From Methylomonas rosea (GTDB lineage Bacteria; Pseudomonadota; Gammaproteobacteria; Methylococcales; Methylomonadaceae), in contig NZ_JANIBL010000007.1 in assembly GCF_024505055.1 (NCBI RefSeq), positions 1 to 64,000 of the forward strand: 64,000 bases of DNA. Direction: 5' to 3'. The notes beneath the pieces are model-generated. The model ran no database searches. It had not been told where the DNA came from and worked only from the letters and a program-made list of their open reading frames with translations. Below, piece after piece: positions 45,530 to 54,206 of this stretch (the stretch's first letter is position 1; each line of letters opens with the position of its first letter). The position numbers and the translations under genes are program-made.

Positions 45530-45727
45530 CTAAGGTAGTGTGAGATTGCGGCGGAATCGACAGCCGCGCAGGGTAAGGTCGACAGCCAGGATAAGGCAAT
45601 CGATGCGATCACGCCAGCATTCGGCTTGCCGCTGACTAAATAATGAGCCAGTAGAAATATGGGCGGCAAGCCGACAAGCTGAGCTTGCTGGCAAAATCAG
45701 CAAACATCGACCTGGGAAGTAATTCAT
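45530..45727 (-). CDS. Candidate 65-aa protein coupled to the dehydrogenase gene
   Basis: An ATG at 45727 overlaps the dehydrogenase stop as ATGA and opens 65 codons. The product begins MNYFPGRCLLILPASSACRL and is Arg-, Leu- and Cys-rich. The overlap suggests coupling, but the composition is atypical and I know no family, so it may be chance. It ends about 37 bases before arsM. Confidence 0.3.
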   Translation of the reverse strand: MNYFPGRCLLILPASSACRLAAHISTGSLFSQRQAECWRDRIDCLILAVDLTLRGCRFRRNLTLP

Positions 45728-46719
45728 CCGGTCTCAACCGGGCAATCGGCAGGCAGTTTTGCGGACTGTAGCAGAATTTTTCTGACGCCGGCTTGCGCGG
45801 CGTGCGCGAATGCGGCAAGTCCTTCACTAAGTGGGTATTGGCCGTCTATCATGGTTTCCACGGGCAGTTTGTTCTGCGCCAGCAGCGTTAATGCGTCTGC
45901 AAACGGACCGCAACGCGAACCGATGATGTTGATTTCGTAAACTACCACCTTGCTTAAATCCAGCGCCGCGTTGGCCGCGAAGGTGCTTTTTAATACCAGG
46001 GTGCCGCGCGGTTTGACGATACGCAGGGCCTGGGCAAAGCCGGCGGCCTGACCGCTGGCATCGACGACGCAGTCGAAACAGTTGTCCGGAATCTCGGTAG
46101 TTAAGCCGGTAGCCAGTTGCCATTGTTTGGGTAAAGCCAAGGAGCTTGTTGATCGGCCCAACACTGTGACCCGGTAGCCGATCAGACTAAGTACCTTGGC
46201 GATCAACATACCCAAGCGGCCGGGGCCCACGACGGCGACCTCGGTGATGGGCAGGCTGGCAATTTGCTTGACGACGCGTAATGCCGCGGCCAAGGGTTCG
46301 GTAAACACCGCGGCTTGGTCCGGTACGGCGTCGGGAACGGCGTATAAATTGGTAACCGGCAGGCTGAAATAATCGGCAAATACCCCGTCTTTGCCGCGGA
46401 TTCCCAACACTTTGCGATTCAGGCAGTGCTCGGGGCCGTCGCTTCGGCACACCTCGCAGGAATTGCAGCCGATATTGATAGAGCCCACTACGCGCCGGTT
46501 CAGCCAGTCGCGGTGTTTGTCGTCGTTGACGGCAATTACCGTACCGACAAATTCGTGGCCGAGGATGCCGGAAAAACCGGCATAGCCCTGCACCAGCTCC
46601 AGGTCGGTGGCACAGATGCCGGCCAGACGCAGCTTGATTAAGGCTCCGCCGGCAGCTACGTCCGGTATCGAAATATCGTTGCGATAGGATAATAATTTGT
46701 CTAATGTCAGAGCTTGCAT
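45724..46719 (-). CDS. Zinc-dependent MDR alcohol dehydrogenase-like protein
   Basis: A 331-residue medium-chain dehydrogenase/reductase. The catalytic zinc ligands are Cys36 (AGICATDLELV) and the His55-Glu56 pair (GHEFVGT). The structural zinc uses Cys85, Cys88, Cys91 and Cys99 (IGCNSCEVCRSDGPEHCL). The dinucleotide site is AVVGPGRLGMLIAKVLSL. It resembles threonine- or sorbitol-type dehydrogenases; substrate is unknown. It is divergent from the AMP-forming ligase, with 87 bases and a palindrome between them, so the two may be co-regulated and part of the glycyl radical locus. Confidence 0.88.
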   Translation of the reverse strand: MQALTLDKLLSYRNDISIPDVAAGGALIKLRLAGICATDLELVQGYAGFSGILGHEFVGTVIAVNDDKHRDWLNRRVVGSINIGCNSCEVCRSDGPEHCLNRKVLGIRGKDGVFADYFSLPVTNLYAVPDAVPDQAAVFTEPLAAALRVVKQIASLPITEVAVVGPGRLGMLIAKVLSLIGYRVTVLGRSTSSLALPKQWQLATGLTTEIPDNCFDCVVDASGQAAGFAQALRIVKPRGTLVLKSTFAANAALDLSKVVVYEINIIGSRCGPFADALTLLAQNKLPVETMIDGQYPLSEGLAAFAHAAQAGVRKILLQSAKLPADCPVETG

Positions 46720-46760
46720 TTGTGCGGGTGGGGCGCTTTAGAAAATTTATTTTTACCAAA

Positions 46761-46777
46761 TATTCTGGGCAAGAATA
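46761..46777. promoter_or_regulatory. Palindrome in divergent promoter region
   Basis: TATTCT-GGGCA-AGAATA, a perfect 6-bp inverted repeat with a 5-base spacer, lies in the 87 bases between the divergent dehydrogenase and ligase genes. Position and symmetry suit an operator, but no regulator is identified. Confidence 0.4.
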
Positions 46778-46806
46778 TACCTTTAGTATTTTTCAGGTGG
46801 TTTCCA

Positions 46807-48312
46807 ATGAGCTATTTACCGACGACGTCTTCCGCGGCAGCATTTCAGCATTTTTTGTCCACGCCATTAGATACCTTACTTGCCGAACATCCAGCGCTTA
46901 ATCCGCAGCAAAAAATGCTGGATTTATTCCAGCGTTGTGCGGCAGAGGTTCCCGCTTATCGGCAGTTTTTGCAAGCCAAGCAAATCGATGCCGCGCAGAT
47001 TAATACTTACCCGGATTTCCAAAATCTGCCCCTAATCAATAAAGCTAACTACATGCAGGCCTATCCCTTGCCGGCGCGTTGTTTCGGCGGCAGCCTGAGC
47101 GGCGCGGATCGGGTGGCGGTGTCGTCCGGTTCCACCGGCGTGCCGACATTTTGGCCGCGTTCGGCGGCATACGAGCTGGATGTGGCGGTGCGCTTCGAGC
47201 AGGTTTTTAAGGACAGTTTTCAGGCCGATAACCGCACGACCTTGGCGGTGGTGTGTTTTGCGCTGGGCAATTGGGTGGGCGGCTTGTTCACCACCTCCTG
47301 TTGCTGGCATCTGGCACGTAAAGGCTACCCATTGATGGTGGCAACGCCGGGCAATAACAAAGCCGAAATATTTCGCGTGGTGCGCGAACTGGCCCCGCAT
47401 TTTGAGCAAACCGTGCTGTTGGGGTATCCGCCGTTCGTGAAAGACGTGATCGATGCCGGCGCCGCCGAGGGCATAGACTGGGCACAATTTAAACCCAAAC
47501 TGGTGTTTGCCGGCGAGGTGTTTAGCGAGGAATGGCGCAGCTTGCTGTCCGAGCGTATCGGTTCGGAGTCGGTTTGTTTCGATTCGGCATCTTTGTACGG
47601 CACTGCCGACGGCGGCGTATTGGGTAATGAAACGCCGCTCAGCATCGCCATTCGCCGCTGGCTGGCGCAACGGCCGGCAGTAGCACGAGCTTTGTTCGGC
47701 GAATCCCGGCTGCCGACCCTGGTGCAATACGATCCGCATAGCCGTTTCTTCGAAGTACACGAGGGGACTTTGGTGGTCTCCGGCGAGAACAGCGTACCTT
47801 TGTTGCGCTATCACATTGCCGATAAGGGCGGGGTATTGAGCTACGGGCAGCTCTGGGAGTTTTTGCGGCAGCACGGTGTGCAGTCGGTCGAGGATTTAGG
47901 CCTGGAAGGTGGCTTTCAAGCCCGTAATCTGCCGTTTGTATACGTATTCGGCCGCGCGGATTTTACTATCTCATATTACGGCGCCAATATTTATCCGGAA
48001 AACGTCACGGTGGGACTGGAACAGCCGGAGATCATGGCTTGGGTGACCGGAAAATTTGTGCTGCAAACTCAGGAAAACGCGGAGGGCGACAAGTATCTGC
48101 ATATCGCCGTGGAATTATTACCGGGTGTGGTGCCTGAACCGGCGCTGGCGCCAAAGATAGCCGCCTCAATCCGGGCGCAACTACTGCGCTTGAACAGCGA
48201 ATTTGCCAATTACACGCCAGCTGAAAAACAACTGCCGCAAGTCAGCTTACATAGTTTTGCGGATGCCCAATATTTTCCGGCCGGGGTAAAACATCGCTAT
48301 ACCCGGCGTTAA
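46807..48312 (+). CDS. Phenylacetate-CoA ligase-like AMP-forming enzyme
   Basis: A 501-residue member of the adenylate-forming PaaK-like family, which activates carboxylates via acyl-AMP, commonly to CoA thioesters. The nucleotide loop is VAVSSGSTGVPTFWPRS (residues 104-120). SASLYGTADGGVLGNET corresponds to the A5 region and YVFGRADFTISYYGANIYPE to the A7-A8 hinge, with DF in place of the usual charged pair. The usual catalytic Lys near the C-terminus is only possibly Lys496 in AGVKHRYTRR. AGGTGG precedes ATG 46807, which is preferred over a start at 46714. It lies 244 bases before the glycyl radical enzyme and is divergent from the dehydrogenase. Confidence 0.75.
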   Translation: MSYLPTTSSAAAFQHFLSTPLDTLLAEHPALNPQQKMLDLFQRCAAEVPAYRQFLQAKQIDAAQINTYPDFQNLPLINKANYMQAYPLPARCFGGSLSGADRVAVSSGSTGVPTFWPRSAAYELDVAVRFEQVFKDSFQADNRTTLAVVCFALGNWVGGLFTTSCCWHLARKGYPLMVATPGNNKAEIFRVVRELAPHFEQTVLLGYPPFVKDVIDAGAAEGIDWAQFKPKLVFAGEVFSEEWRSLLSERIGSESVCFDSASLYGTADGGVLGNETPLSIAIRRWLAQRPAVARALFGESRLPTLVQYDPHSRFFEVHEGTLVVSGENSVPLLRYHIADKGGVLSYGQLWEFLRQHGVQSVEDLGLEGGFQARNLPFVYVFGRADFTISYYGANIYPENVTVGLEQPEIMAWVTGKFVLQTQENAEGDKYLHIAVELLPGVVPEPALAPKIAASIRAQLLRLNSEFANYTPAEKQLPQVSLHSFADAQYFPAGVKHRYTRR

Positions 48313-48422
48313 ACCTATTAGGTTGTTGAAGTGTTGGTCCGGTAGATTGCGGCTAACAATCAGCAACATTAAAACTTCAAAATAGCCACTGGCATACCGG
48401 TAATTAGCGCCAGATAATTTCC

Positions 48423-48450
48423 TTACATATTGCAAGGATTGATCTATAAT
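48423..48450 (+). promoter_or_regulatory. Putative sigma-70 promoter of the glycyl radical operon
   Basis: A consensus -10 TATAAT (48445-48450) is preceded 16 bases upstream by TTACAT (48423-48428), close to the -35 consensus. It is about 105 bases before the GRE start. I see no FNR-type TTGAT-N4-ATCAA box. Confidence 0.5.
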
Positions 48451-48456
48451 TTAGAT

Positions 48457-48475
48457 GCACATCACAAAAATGTGC
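48457..48475. promoter_or_regulatory. Palindromic operator candidate downstream of the GRE promoter
   Basis: GCACAT-CACAAAA-ATGTGC, a perfect 6-bp inverted repeat with 7-base spacer, starts seven bases after the -10 box and so covers the likely start of transcription. That is a typical place for a repressor. The identity of the regulator is unknown. Confidence 0.45.
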
Positions 48476-48556
48476 CGGGGCAGGGAGCTGGCGATCAAGC
48501 CGCAAGCAGCCGGCATACGCTTTCGAGGGATCGCTCTGTTGTAAAGGAGATTGAAC

Positions 48557-51529
48557 ATGTCTGTTCTATATCCATCAGCCGACGGCGGTATTTCGGTAGA
48601 ACTCGGCAAGAGTTCCTCATTGCCGGACTCCGGCTCCGCTAAAATCGATTTATTTCCCATCGCCAATCAAGACTTCCAGAAAATTAAAACGCTGAAGGAT
48701 TTGGCGCTACGCAACATCACGCTGGAACAGTTCCCGGTCGTAAGCGCCTGGCGCGAAAAGTTGTTCGCGCCGGAAGGGACTCCGGAGATTTGCGACGAGT
48801 TGCCGCGCTTGCTGACCGAGTTCTTGCGCAAGCCCGAGAATCAGGCCTTGCCGCCTTATACCCGGCGAGCCCAAGCGCTGCATCATATATTTGCCAACAA
48901 AGCCGCGATCGTGAAAGCCGACGATTTGCTGCCTGGCCAAACCACCACCAGCTTCGTCGGTCCGGTGGTTTACGCCGACACGATAGGCTATTGCATCTGG
49001 CCGGAACTGAAAACCGTCACGACCCGCGCCCAAAATCCGTTCAAGATTCGCCCGGAAGTGGCCGACCGCCTGAATCGGGAGATATTTCCATTTTGGTTGG
49101 AACAGAAGCCAATCCAGGAACTAGCCCGCTATAGCGATTACGATAGCGCCGAATATGAAAATCGGGACAGGGTAGCCGGCAGTTACCCACCCTCCATCGA
49201 TCCACCGTTACGTAAAAAAGCCGGACAAACCCCGAAAGCCCAGGAATTAATGGAGCGCGTGGCTTTCTTTCTATCTGATAAAGCCACTTGTGTTTCGCAT
49301 ACGGTGCCGGATTTCGAACGGGTGTTGAAATACGGCTTCGATGGTCTAATCGAACGGGCCAGACAGGATATCGCCAATGGCGCGGCGACCACGGCACAGC
49401 AAATTGAATTTTTGGAAGGCGTCATCGCGGTATACGACGGCGCCAAAATTTACGCGCAGCATTTGGCCGAAGTCGCCGACCGCGCTGGCAATCAGGCGCT
49501 AGCTGCAATCTGTCGCAAGGTCCCGGCACAGCCCGCAGCAACTTTGCACGAAGCGCTGGCGGTAGTCTGGATTTGCTATCACCTATTGCTGCAAGAAAAC
49601 ACCAATTTCGGATTTTCCATCGGCCGCCTGGATCAAATCCTCAACCCGTTCTATCTGGCCGATTGGCAGAAACTGGATAGCCCCCAAGCGCAGGACGGCT
49701 ATACCCGCCGGGCGGTGGAACTGGTCAGCCATTTCTTTCTGCATTGTTCCGACCATGTGCCGCTGTCTACGTCAGGTTCGGAAACCTTGTTTGCCGGTAG
49801 CGGCTCCAATCAAGCTCTGACCGTGGGCGGCACTCGCTACGAAAACGGCCAAGTTGTCGATGCAGTCAATGACATGACCTATATCATTCTGAAAGCCACG
49901 GAGATTTTGTCGATTCGTGACCCGAACGTGCATGCCCGCTATCACCGGGATGTGCATCACCGCGACGCGCAAGGCAAGCCGCTGCCGGTCGAAGTGATGG
50001 ACCCGTATTTAAGACGCATTTGCCAGGTGAATATCCTGACCCGAGCCACACCGGCGCTGCATGGCGATGCGGCGGTGGTTCCGGCCATGGCCAATTACTA
50101 TGCGGCGCATGCCGGTATTAGCGCGGAAGAAGCCTTGGCGGATGCTTATGATTACACCTCGATAGGTTGCATCGAAGAAAATGCCGCGCATAAACATTAC
50201 GGCAACACCGGTTCCACCCTGATGGTACTGCCGGCGGTGTTGGAACTGGCTTTGTACGGCGGCAAGCACCGCAGTGATGGCGTGGCGCCAAAATCGCCCA
50301 ATCTGTTCTACGGTGACGAGCGCTACACTACGCAGCCGTTGCTCCAAATCGACAGCATGCAAGCCTTTATCGAGGCCTTTAGGTTTCAATTGAACGAAAT
50401 GGCCCGGCATGTCGTGCAATGCAACAATTACTTCGGCCGTTTCTACGAACAATCCAGGCAGTCGCCGTTCTTGTCCGGGCTGTTCACCGGTCCCACCAAT
50501 ACGCCGGACAGTGATGGTGCCAGTTTTCGTGACGTATCCGCCGGCGGCGCCAAATACAATTCCGCCGGTATCGCGGTGATTGGTTTGGCCGACGTGATCG
50601 ACTCGTTCTGTGTGTTGGATGCTCTGGTATTTAGCGGCAAAATCTCGGCCGGCGAATTACTGGCGGCGATGCAGGCCGATTTCGATGAAAACAGCTTACA
50701 GCCAAAAAGTGCCTGGGCGGCATTTTTGGCGCGGGTGCAAAACTGGTTGCATCCCGAAGATGCGCCGCTCAGTTTGCCCAATCTGAGTAAAGAGCGGTTA
50801 AAACAAATCAAGGAAATGGTGCGCCAGGCCCCCAAATACGGCGCTGGCGTCGACCAAACCCCCGGCGGTATTTACAACAACGCCACCGCTGTTAAATACA
50901 CGCATCTGCTGACCGAAATGTTGCAAGAGGTGTTTGCTCAATATCGCACTCATCGCGGCGGGCGCTATCTGCCCGGTTATTGGAGCATGACCAATCATGC
51001 CGGTTTTGGGATGTTGACCAAGGCCACACCCAATGGCCGGCGTAGCGGCGAGTCTTTCGCCAGCGGCATCACGCCGTGTCCGGGTGTGGTGAAAGCCAAC
51101 GGCGAGCCGGTCAATTTGCTGGATCATATGTTGTCGGTCACTTCCGTGAATGCCAATACGGTACAGAACGGCTATACCTACAACCTCAGCCTAACCACCC
51201 GCGATCGCGGCCATTTCGAAGAGGACACCGAATTGTTCTCGCGCTATATGAAGGCCTTTGCCGACCAAAACGGCGTACTGGTGCAAATGTGCGTATCGTC
51301 GATCAACGACTTGGTCGCCGCCGACCGCGCCGCCACGGCCGCCGGGCAATCCGGCGCCGGCGAGGCCGAACATAAAGCGCTGGAACCGTTCAAGGATCTG
51401 ATGATACGGGTAGCGGGTTATTCGGCGTACTTTGTTACGCTCAGTCCGCAGATGCGCAAAGAGATTATTCAAAGAGCCAATTTCGGCTTGGATACTGGCG
51501 CCGAGCAGCATACGCTCAACGCGCTTTAG
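48557..51529 (+). CDS. Glycyl radical enzyme of unknown substrate
   Basis: A 990-residue glycyl radical enzyme (PFL/dehydratase superfamily). The glycyl radical loop near the C-terminus reads IRVAGYSAYFVTLSPQM with Gly954 as radical site. The active-site loop is DYTSIGCIEENAAHKH with Cys538 and Glu540; the CxE form is that of dehydratase and decarboxylase types (glycerol dehydratase, CutC, HypD, HPAD), not PFL, which has Cys-Cys. At 990 residues it is longer than those (about 760-900). An ideal AAAGGAGA lies six bases before ATG 48557. It heads a six-gene operon with its activase. No microcompartment shell gene and no spare-part YfiD gene are present. Oxygen sensitivity is expected. Confidence 0.93.
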   Translation: MSVLYPSADGGISVELGKSSSLPDSGSAKIDLFPIANQDFQKIKTLKDLALRNITLEQFPVVSAWREKLFAPEGTPEICDELPRLLTEFLRKPENQALPPYTRRAQALHHIFANKAAIVKADDLLPGQTTTSFVGPVVYADTIGYCIWPELKTVTTRAQNPFKIRPEVADRLNREIFPFWLEQKPIQELARYSDYDSAEYENRDRVAGSYPPSIDPPLRKKAGQTPKAQELMERVAFFLSDKATCVSHTVPDFERVLKYGFDGLIERARQDIANGAATTAQQIEFLEGVIAVYDGAKIYAQHLAEVADRAGNQALAAICRKVPAQPAATLHEALAVVWICYHLLLQENTNFGFSIGRLDQILNPFYLADWQKLDSPQAQDGYTRRAVELVSHFFLHCSDHVPLSTSGSETLFAGSGSNQALTVGGTRYENGQVVDAVNDMTYIILKATEILSIRDPNVHARYHRDVHHRDAQGKPLPVEVMDPYLRRICQVNILTRATPALHGDAAVVPAMANYYAAHAGISAEEALADAYDYTSIGCIEENAAHKHYGNTGSTLMVLPAVLELALYGGKHRSDGVAPKSPNLFYGDERYTTQPLLQIDSMQAFIEAFRFQLNEMARHVVQCNNYFGRFYEQSRQSPFLSGLFTGPTNTPDSDGASFRDVSAGGAKYNSAGIAVIGLADVIDSFCVLDALVFSGKISAGELLAAMQADFDENSLQPKSAWAAFLARVQNWLHPEDAPLSLPNLSKERLKQIKEMVRQAPKYGAGVDQTPGGIYNNATAVKYTHLLTEMLQEVFAQYRTHRGGRYLPGYWSMTNHAGFGMLTKATPNGRRSGESFASGITPCPGVVKANGEPVNLLDHMLSVTSVNANTVQNGYTYNLSLTTRDRGHFEEDTELFSRYMKAFADQNGVLVQMCVSSINDLVAADRAATAAGQSGAGEAEHKALEPFKDLMIRVAGYSAYFVTLSPQMRKEIIQRANFGLDTGAEQHTLNAL

Positions 51530-51542
51530 AAGGAGAGCTGTC

Positions 51543-52196
51543 ATGCATGCCGGATTTCCCTGTTTATTACCGAATTTACAAAAAACCTTGAAGTTGGGTA
51601 CGAATGCCGCGACCCAGGCCGGCGAATTGCCGGCGGTGCTGGATAAGGTCCAAGGCCGTTTACTGGCCGGAGGCATGGCTGTCGCGCTACGTTTGGGATT
51701 TGGCTATTTATTGCGCGATTGCCATCTGGATGCGGCGCAAGCCGCCAAGGCCAATGCGTTTTTCGAGGAGAATTTCGTGATTCTCGATCCCGCCGCGCCG
51801 AACGGCTGCCGTTATTACCAAGGCAAGTTTCTGATCCGCACCAGCCGGCGCGGCGACGATATGAATGTGTTGCTGCGGTTTTGCCCCAATCCCGAGGCAC
51901 TGTATATCAAAACCCCATTCGGACAGGCGCTGAACTCGCTGGCGCTGGTCGATACGCAAGTGCTGACCGAAAGCCAGGCTGACCAGGTTGAGAGTGACCC
52001 TAGCCAAGTTGATCTGGTCGTGCGCTTCAAGGACGTGCAATCCATTATCGGCCTGCTGGGCCGTTCCGGTGTCGATATTGTCGGTTTGTTGCTGGAGAAT
52101 CTGGTGCAATTGACCGGCCACGTCGGCCATCTGTTTAAACTGGGCGCTATTGCAACGGATATCCAGTTGTCCCTGGATCTTCCCAAAGCGGCCTGA
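51543..52196 (+). CDS. Hypothetical protein, possible SCP2-like lipid carrier, in GRE operon
   Basis: A 217-residue soluble protein starting MHAGFPCLLPNLQKTLKLGT with AGGAG upstream, 13 bases after the GRE stop. The C-terminal half (VDLVVRFKDVQSIIGLLGRS, then VDIVGLLLENLVQLTGHVGH and LFKLGAIATDIQLSLDL) faintly resembles the beta-helix pattern of SCP2 sterol-carrier domains that bind lipids. The N-terminal half contains a possible CoA- or lipid-facing helix (GRLLAGGMAVALRLGFGYLL). This likeness is tentative; no known GRE operon has such a partner that I am aware of. Confidence 0.7.
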   Translation: MHAGFPCLLPNLQKTLKLGTNAATQAGELPAVLDKVQGRLLAGGMAVALRLGFGYLLRDCHLDAAQAAKANAFFEENFVILDPAAPNGCRYYQGKFLIRTSRRGDDMNVLLRFCPNPEALYIKTPFGQALNSLALVDTQVLTESQADQVESDPSQVDLVVRFKDVQSIIGLLGRSGVDIVGLLLENLVQLTGHVGHLFKLGAIATDIQLSLDLPKAA

Positions 52197-52211
52197 ATAT
52201 GGAGCAGGAAG

Positions 52212-53108
52212 ATGGACAGCAAAGCCTACATCTTCGATATCAAACGCAATACCAGTGAGGACGGGCCGGGTATCCGCACTACGGTGTTTTTCAAAGGCTG
52301 TCCGCTGAGTTGCAGTTGGTGTCAAAATCCCGAAGGCATAGCTCCGGGGCCGTCGCTGTCTTTTCGTGCCGAGTTATGTCATGCGCACGACTGCGAGCAG
52401 CCTTGTCTCAAGGCTTGTAAATTAAAAGCCTTAACCCTGCAGGACCGGCAACTGCGACTTGATCGAGAACTTTGCGACAGCTGCGGGCGCTGCGCAACGG
52501 CGTGCTCGCGGCATGCCTTGGAGAAAGTCGGGAAATGGCTGAATGTGGATGAGCTGTTTTATCGGGTGACCATCGACAAGCCCTTTTTCGACGCCACCGG
52601 CGGCGGTGTCACGGTCTCGGGTGGCGAATGCACCATGCAGATGAATTTTCTGCACGAATTTTTCAAAAAACTCAAAGCCGCCGGCATTCGAACCGCCATC
52701 GAAACCAACGGCATGTTCAATTTTGGGCGCTTTGCCCGCCTGCTGCTGCCCTGGCTGGATTTGATCTATTTCGATCTGAAACTGATAGACGAAGCCGCCA
52801 GCATTCAGCACACCGGTCATTCCAATCGGCCCATTCTGGACAATTTGCTGCGCCTGACCGAGAGCGCCGAGATTCCGGTCAAGATACGCATTCCATTGAT
52901 CCCCGAGATTACCGCCACCGATGAAAATCTGCGCGGCATAGCCCGATTTTTGCGGGAGCACCGGATCAAGCAGGTCAGCGCCCTGCCTTATAACCCATTA
53001 TGGCTGGACAAGCTGCAGTGCTTTGGTATCGATGTCGAGTATCGGCACAGCGCATTCATGAGCGATACCGAGATCGAACACTGTATCGATTGCTTGCAAG
53101 CCAGTTGA
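52212..53108 (+). CDS. Glycyl radical enzyme activase
   Basis: A 298-residue radical SAM activating enzyme that would install the radical on Gly954 of the upstream GRE. The radical SAM cluster ligands Cys30, Cys34 and Cys37 are in GCPLSCSWCQNPEG. A ferredoxin-like insert has two further four-Cys sets: Cys56, 61, 65, 69 and Cys88, 91, 94, 98 (CDSCGRCATAC). The insert is the rule in dehydratase and decarboxylase activases and absent from PflA. VSGGECTMQMNFLHEF is the GGE SAM-binding motif. The gene follows with 15 bases spacing and GGAGCAGGAAG. Confidence 0.95.
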   Translation: MDSKAYIFDIKRNTSEDGPGIRTTVFFKGCPLSCSWCQNPEGIAPGPSLSFRAELCHAHDCEQPCLKACKLKALTLQDRQLRLDRELCDSCGRCATACSRHALEKVGKWLNVDELFYRVTIDKPFFDATGGGVTVSGGECTMQMNFLHEFFKKLKAAGIRTAIETNGMFNFGRFARLLLPWLDLIYFDLKLIDEAASIQHTGHSNRPILDNLLRLTESAEIPVKIRIPLIPEITATDENLRGIARFLREHRIKQVSALPYNPLWLDKLQCFGIDVEYRHSAFMSDTEIEHCIDCLQAS

Positions 53109-53125
53109 ATTCAAGGAGAGTCATC

Positions 53126-54184
53126 ATGCAAACCGATTTCCATCACGCCGTCACCTATGTCACCGCCCGCTCGGCCGGGTTCGATCATGATCAAGCCGAC
53201 ATCATTGCCTATTCGGCGCAATACGTTGACGATGCCGTCAGCGAAGGCGTCGTGCATTTCGACAACGACGCGTTTTATGCGCGGATTCATTCCTCGCATA
53301 AAAGCACCGATGTCGGCAATTTGAACAACGATTACAACCATCTGATCTGGTTGCCGTTCCATTTTCTGCCGGGTAACGGCGGCAAAGGGCCGGGCGAGGA
53401 TCCGGACGGTACGTTTATCCAAAAAATTGTCTGCCTGCCGGATAGCCCGCCGGCCAAGGAGATGGTGCAGGCGGCGTTAAACGATAAGGGCAAACCGTAC
53501 AGTCTGCATCGGCTGGGGATTGCGCTGCATGTGTATGCGGATACCTGGTCGCACCAAGGCTTCGCCGGGGTAATTCACGAGATAAATGAAGTGGAACATG
53601 CCAGAGAAATCAAAAGCTCCGGTATGTATGCCAAGCAACTCCAGCATATGTTGGAAGATTGGCTGGACGATTTCATTCCGCCCTTAGGTCATGGTCGCGC
53701 CAAGATGTTTCCCGATCTACCGTTTTTGCATTGGCAGTATAAGAACGGTCGCGGTGTTTGGATTGATCGCGATAACCCTACGGATTTTTGCAAGGCTGCG
53801 GATGCGATGTGTAAAGTCATGCAGCAGTACCTGAATAAAACCCCCAGCGGCTTACCGGCCGCCGATAAGGCTTTACTGAATAAAATTTTTCTGGAATTAA
53901 AAATTAAAGAAGATAAAACGCGTCATACCAGATGGCTGGATATCGTCAAAAACGGCTTTAACGGCGAAAAATTCAGTTTCGGCAGCGCCGAGATTAGTTA
54001 CGTCGCGGAAGGTGTGGGGTCCTGGAAGGAAAAAGCCTTGGGCAGCAGTTGGGATCTGCGCGTTCACCCCTATAAGCCTGGATTTTTAAGCAGTAATTGG
54101 AAGTTATTCCACGACGCCTTGCAATTGCATCGCTTGACGGTGCTGCACGACATTTTGCCCAAGTACGGCATTTGCGCGGGCTAA
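53126..54184 (+). CDS. DUF6765 protein in GRE operon
   Basis: A 352-residue protein of the DUF6765 family (inference from the GIALHVYADTWSHQGFAGVI region, which is typical). Abundant His and Asp residues in this and neighbouring segments (HFDNDAFYARIHSSH, NNDYNHLIWLPFHF, FIPPLGHGRAKMFPDLPFLH) resemble the metal-binding pattern of zinc-dependent phospholipase C / S1-nuclease folds, so a metal-dependent hydrolase is possible. No signal peptide is seen. AAGGAGAG precedes ATG 53126; a start at 53000 overlaps the activase and is rejected. 17 bases follow the activase. Confidence 0.75.
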   Translation: MQTDFHHAVTYVTARSAGFDHDQADIIAYSAQYVDDAVSEGVVHFDNDAFYARIHSSHKSTDVGNLNNDYNHLIWLPFHFLPGNGGKGPGEDPDGTFIQKIVCLPDSPPAKEMVQAALNDKGKPYSLHRLGIALHVYADTWSHQGFAGVIHEINEVEHAREIKSSGMYAKQLQHMLEDWLDDFIPPLGHGRAKMFPDLPFLHWQYKNGRGVWIDRDNPTDFCKAADAMCKVMQQYLNKTPSGLPAADKALLNKIFLELKIKEDKTRHTRWLDIVKNGFNGEKFSFGSAEISYVAEGVGSWKEKALGSSWDLRVHPYKPGFLSSNWKLFHDALQLHRLTVLHDILPKYGICAG

Positions 54185-54206
54185 GCCGATAAGTAGGAGA
54201 CAACTC

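Noticed and set aside
47032-47874. 280-codon minus strand frame
   Set aside because: Antisense to the AMP-forming ligase with its clear motifs; shadow composition.
48313-48556. FNR/ANR box upstream of the GRE
   Set aside because: TTGAT occurs at about 48439 but no ATCAA half-site follows at four bases.
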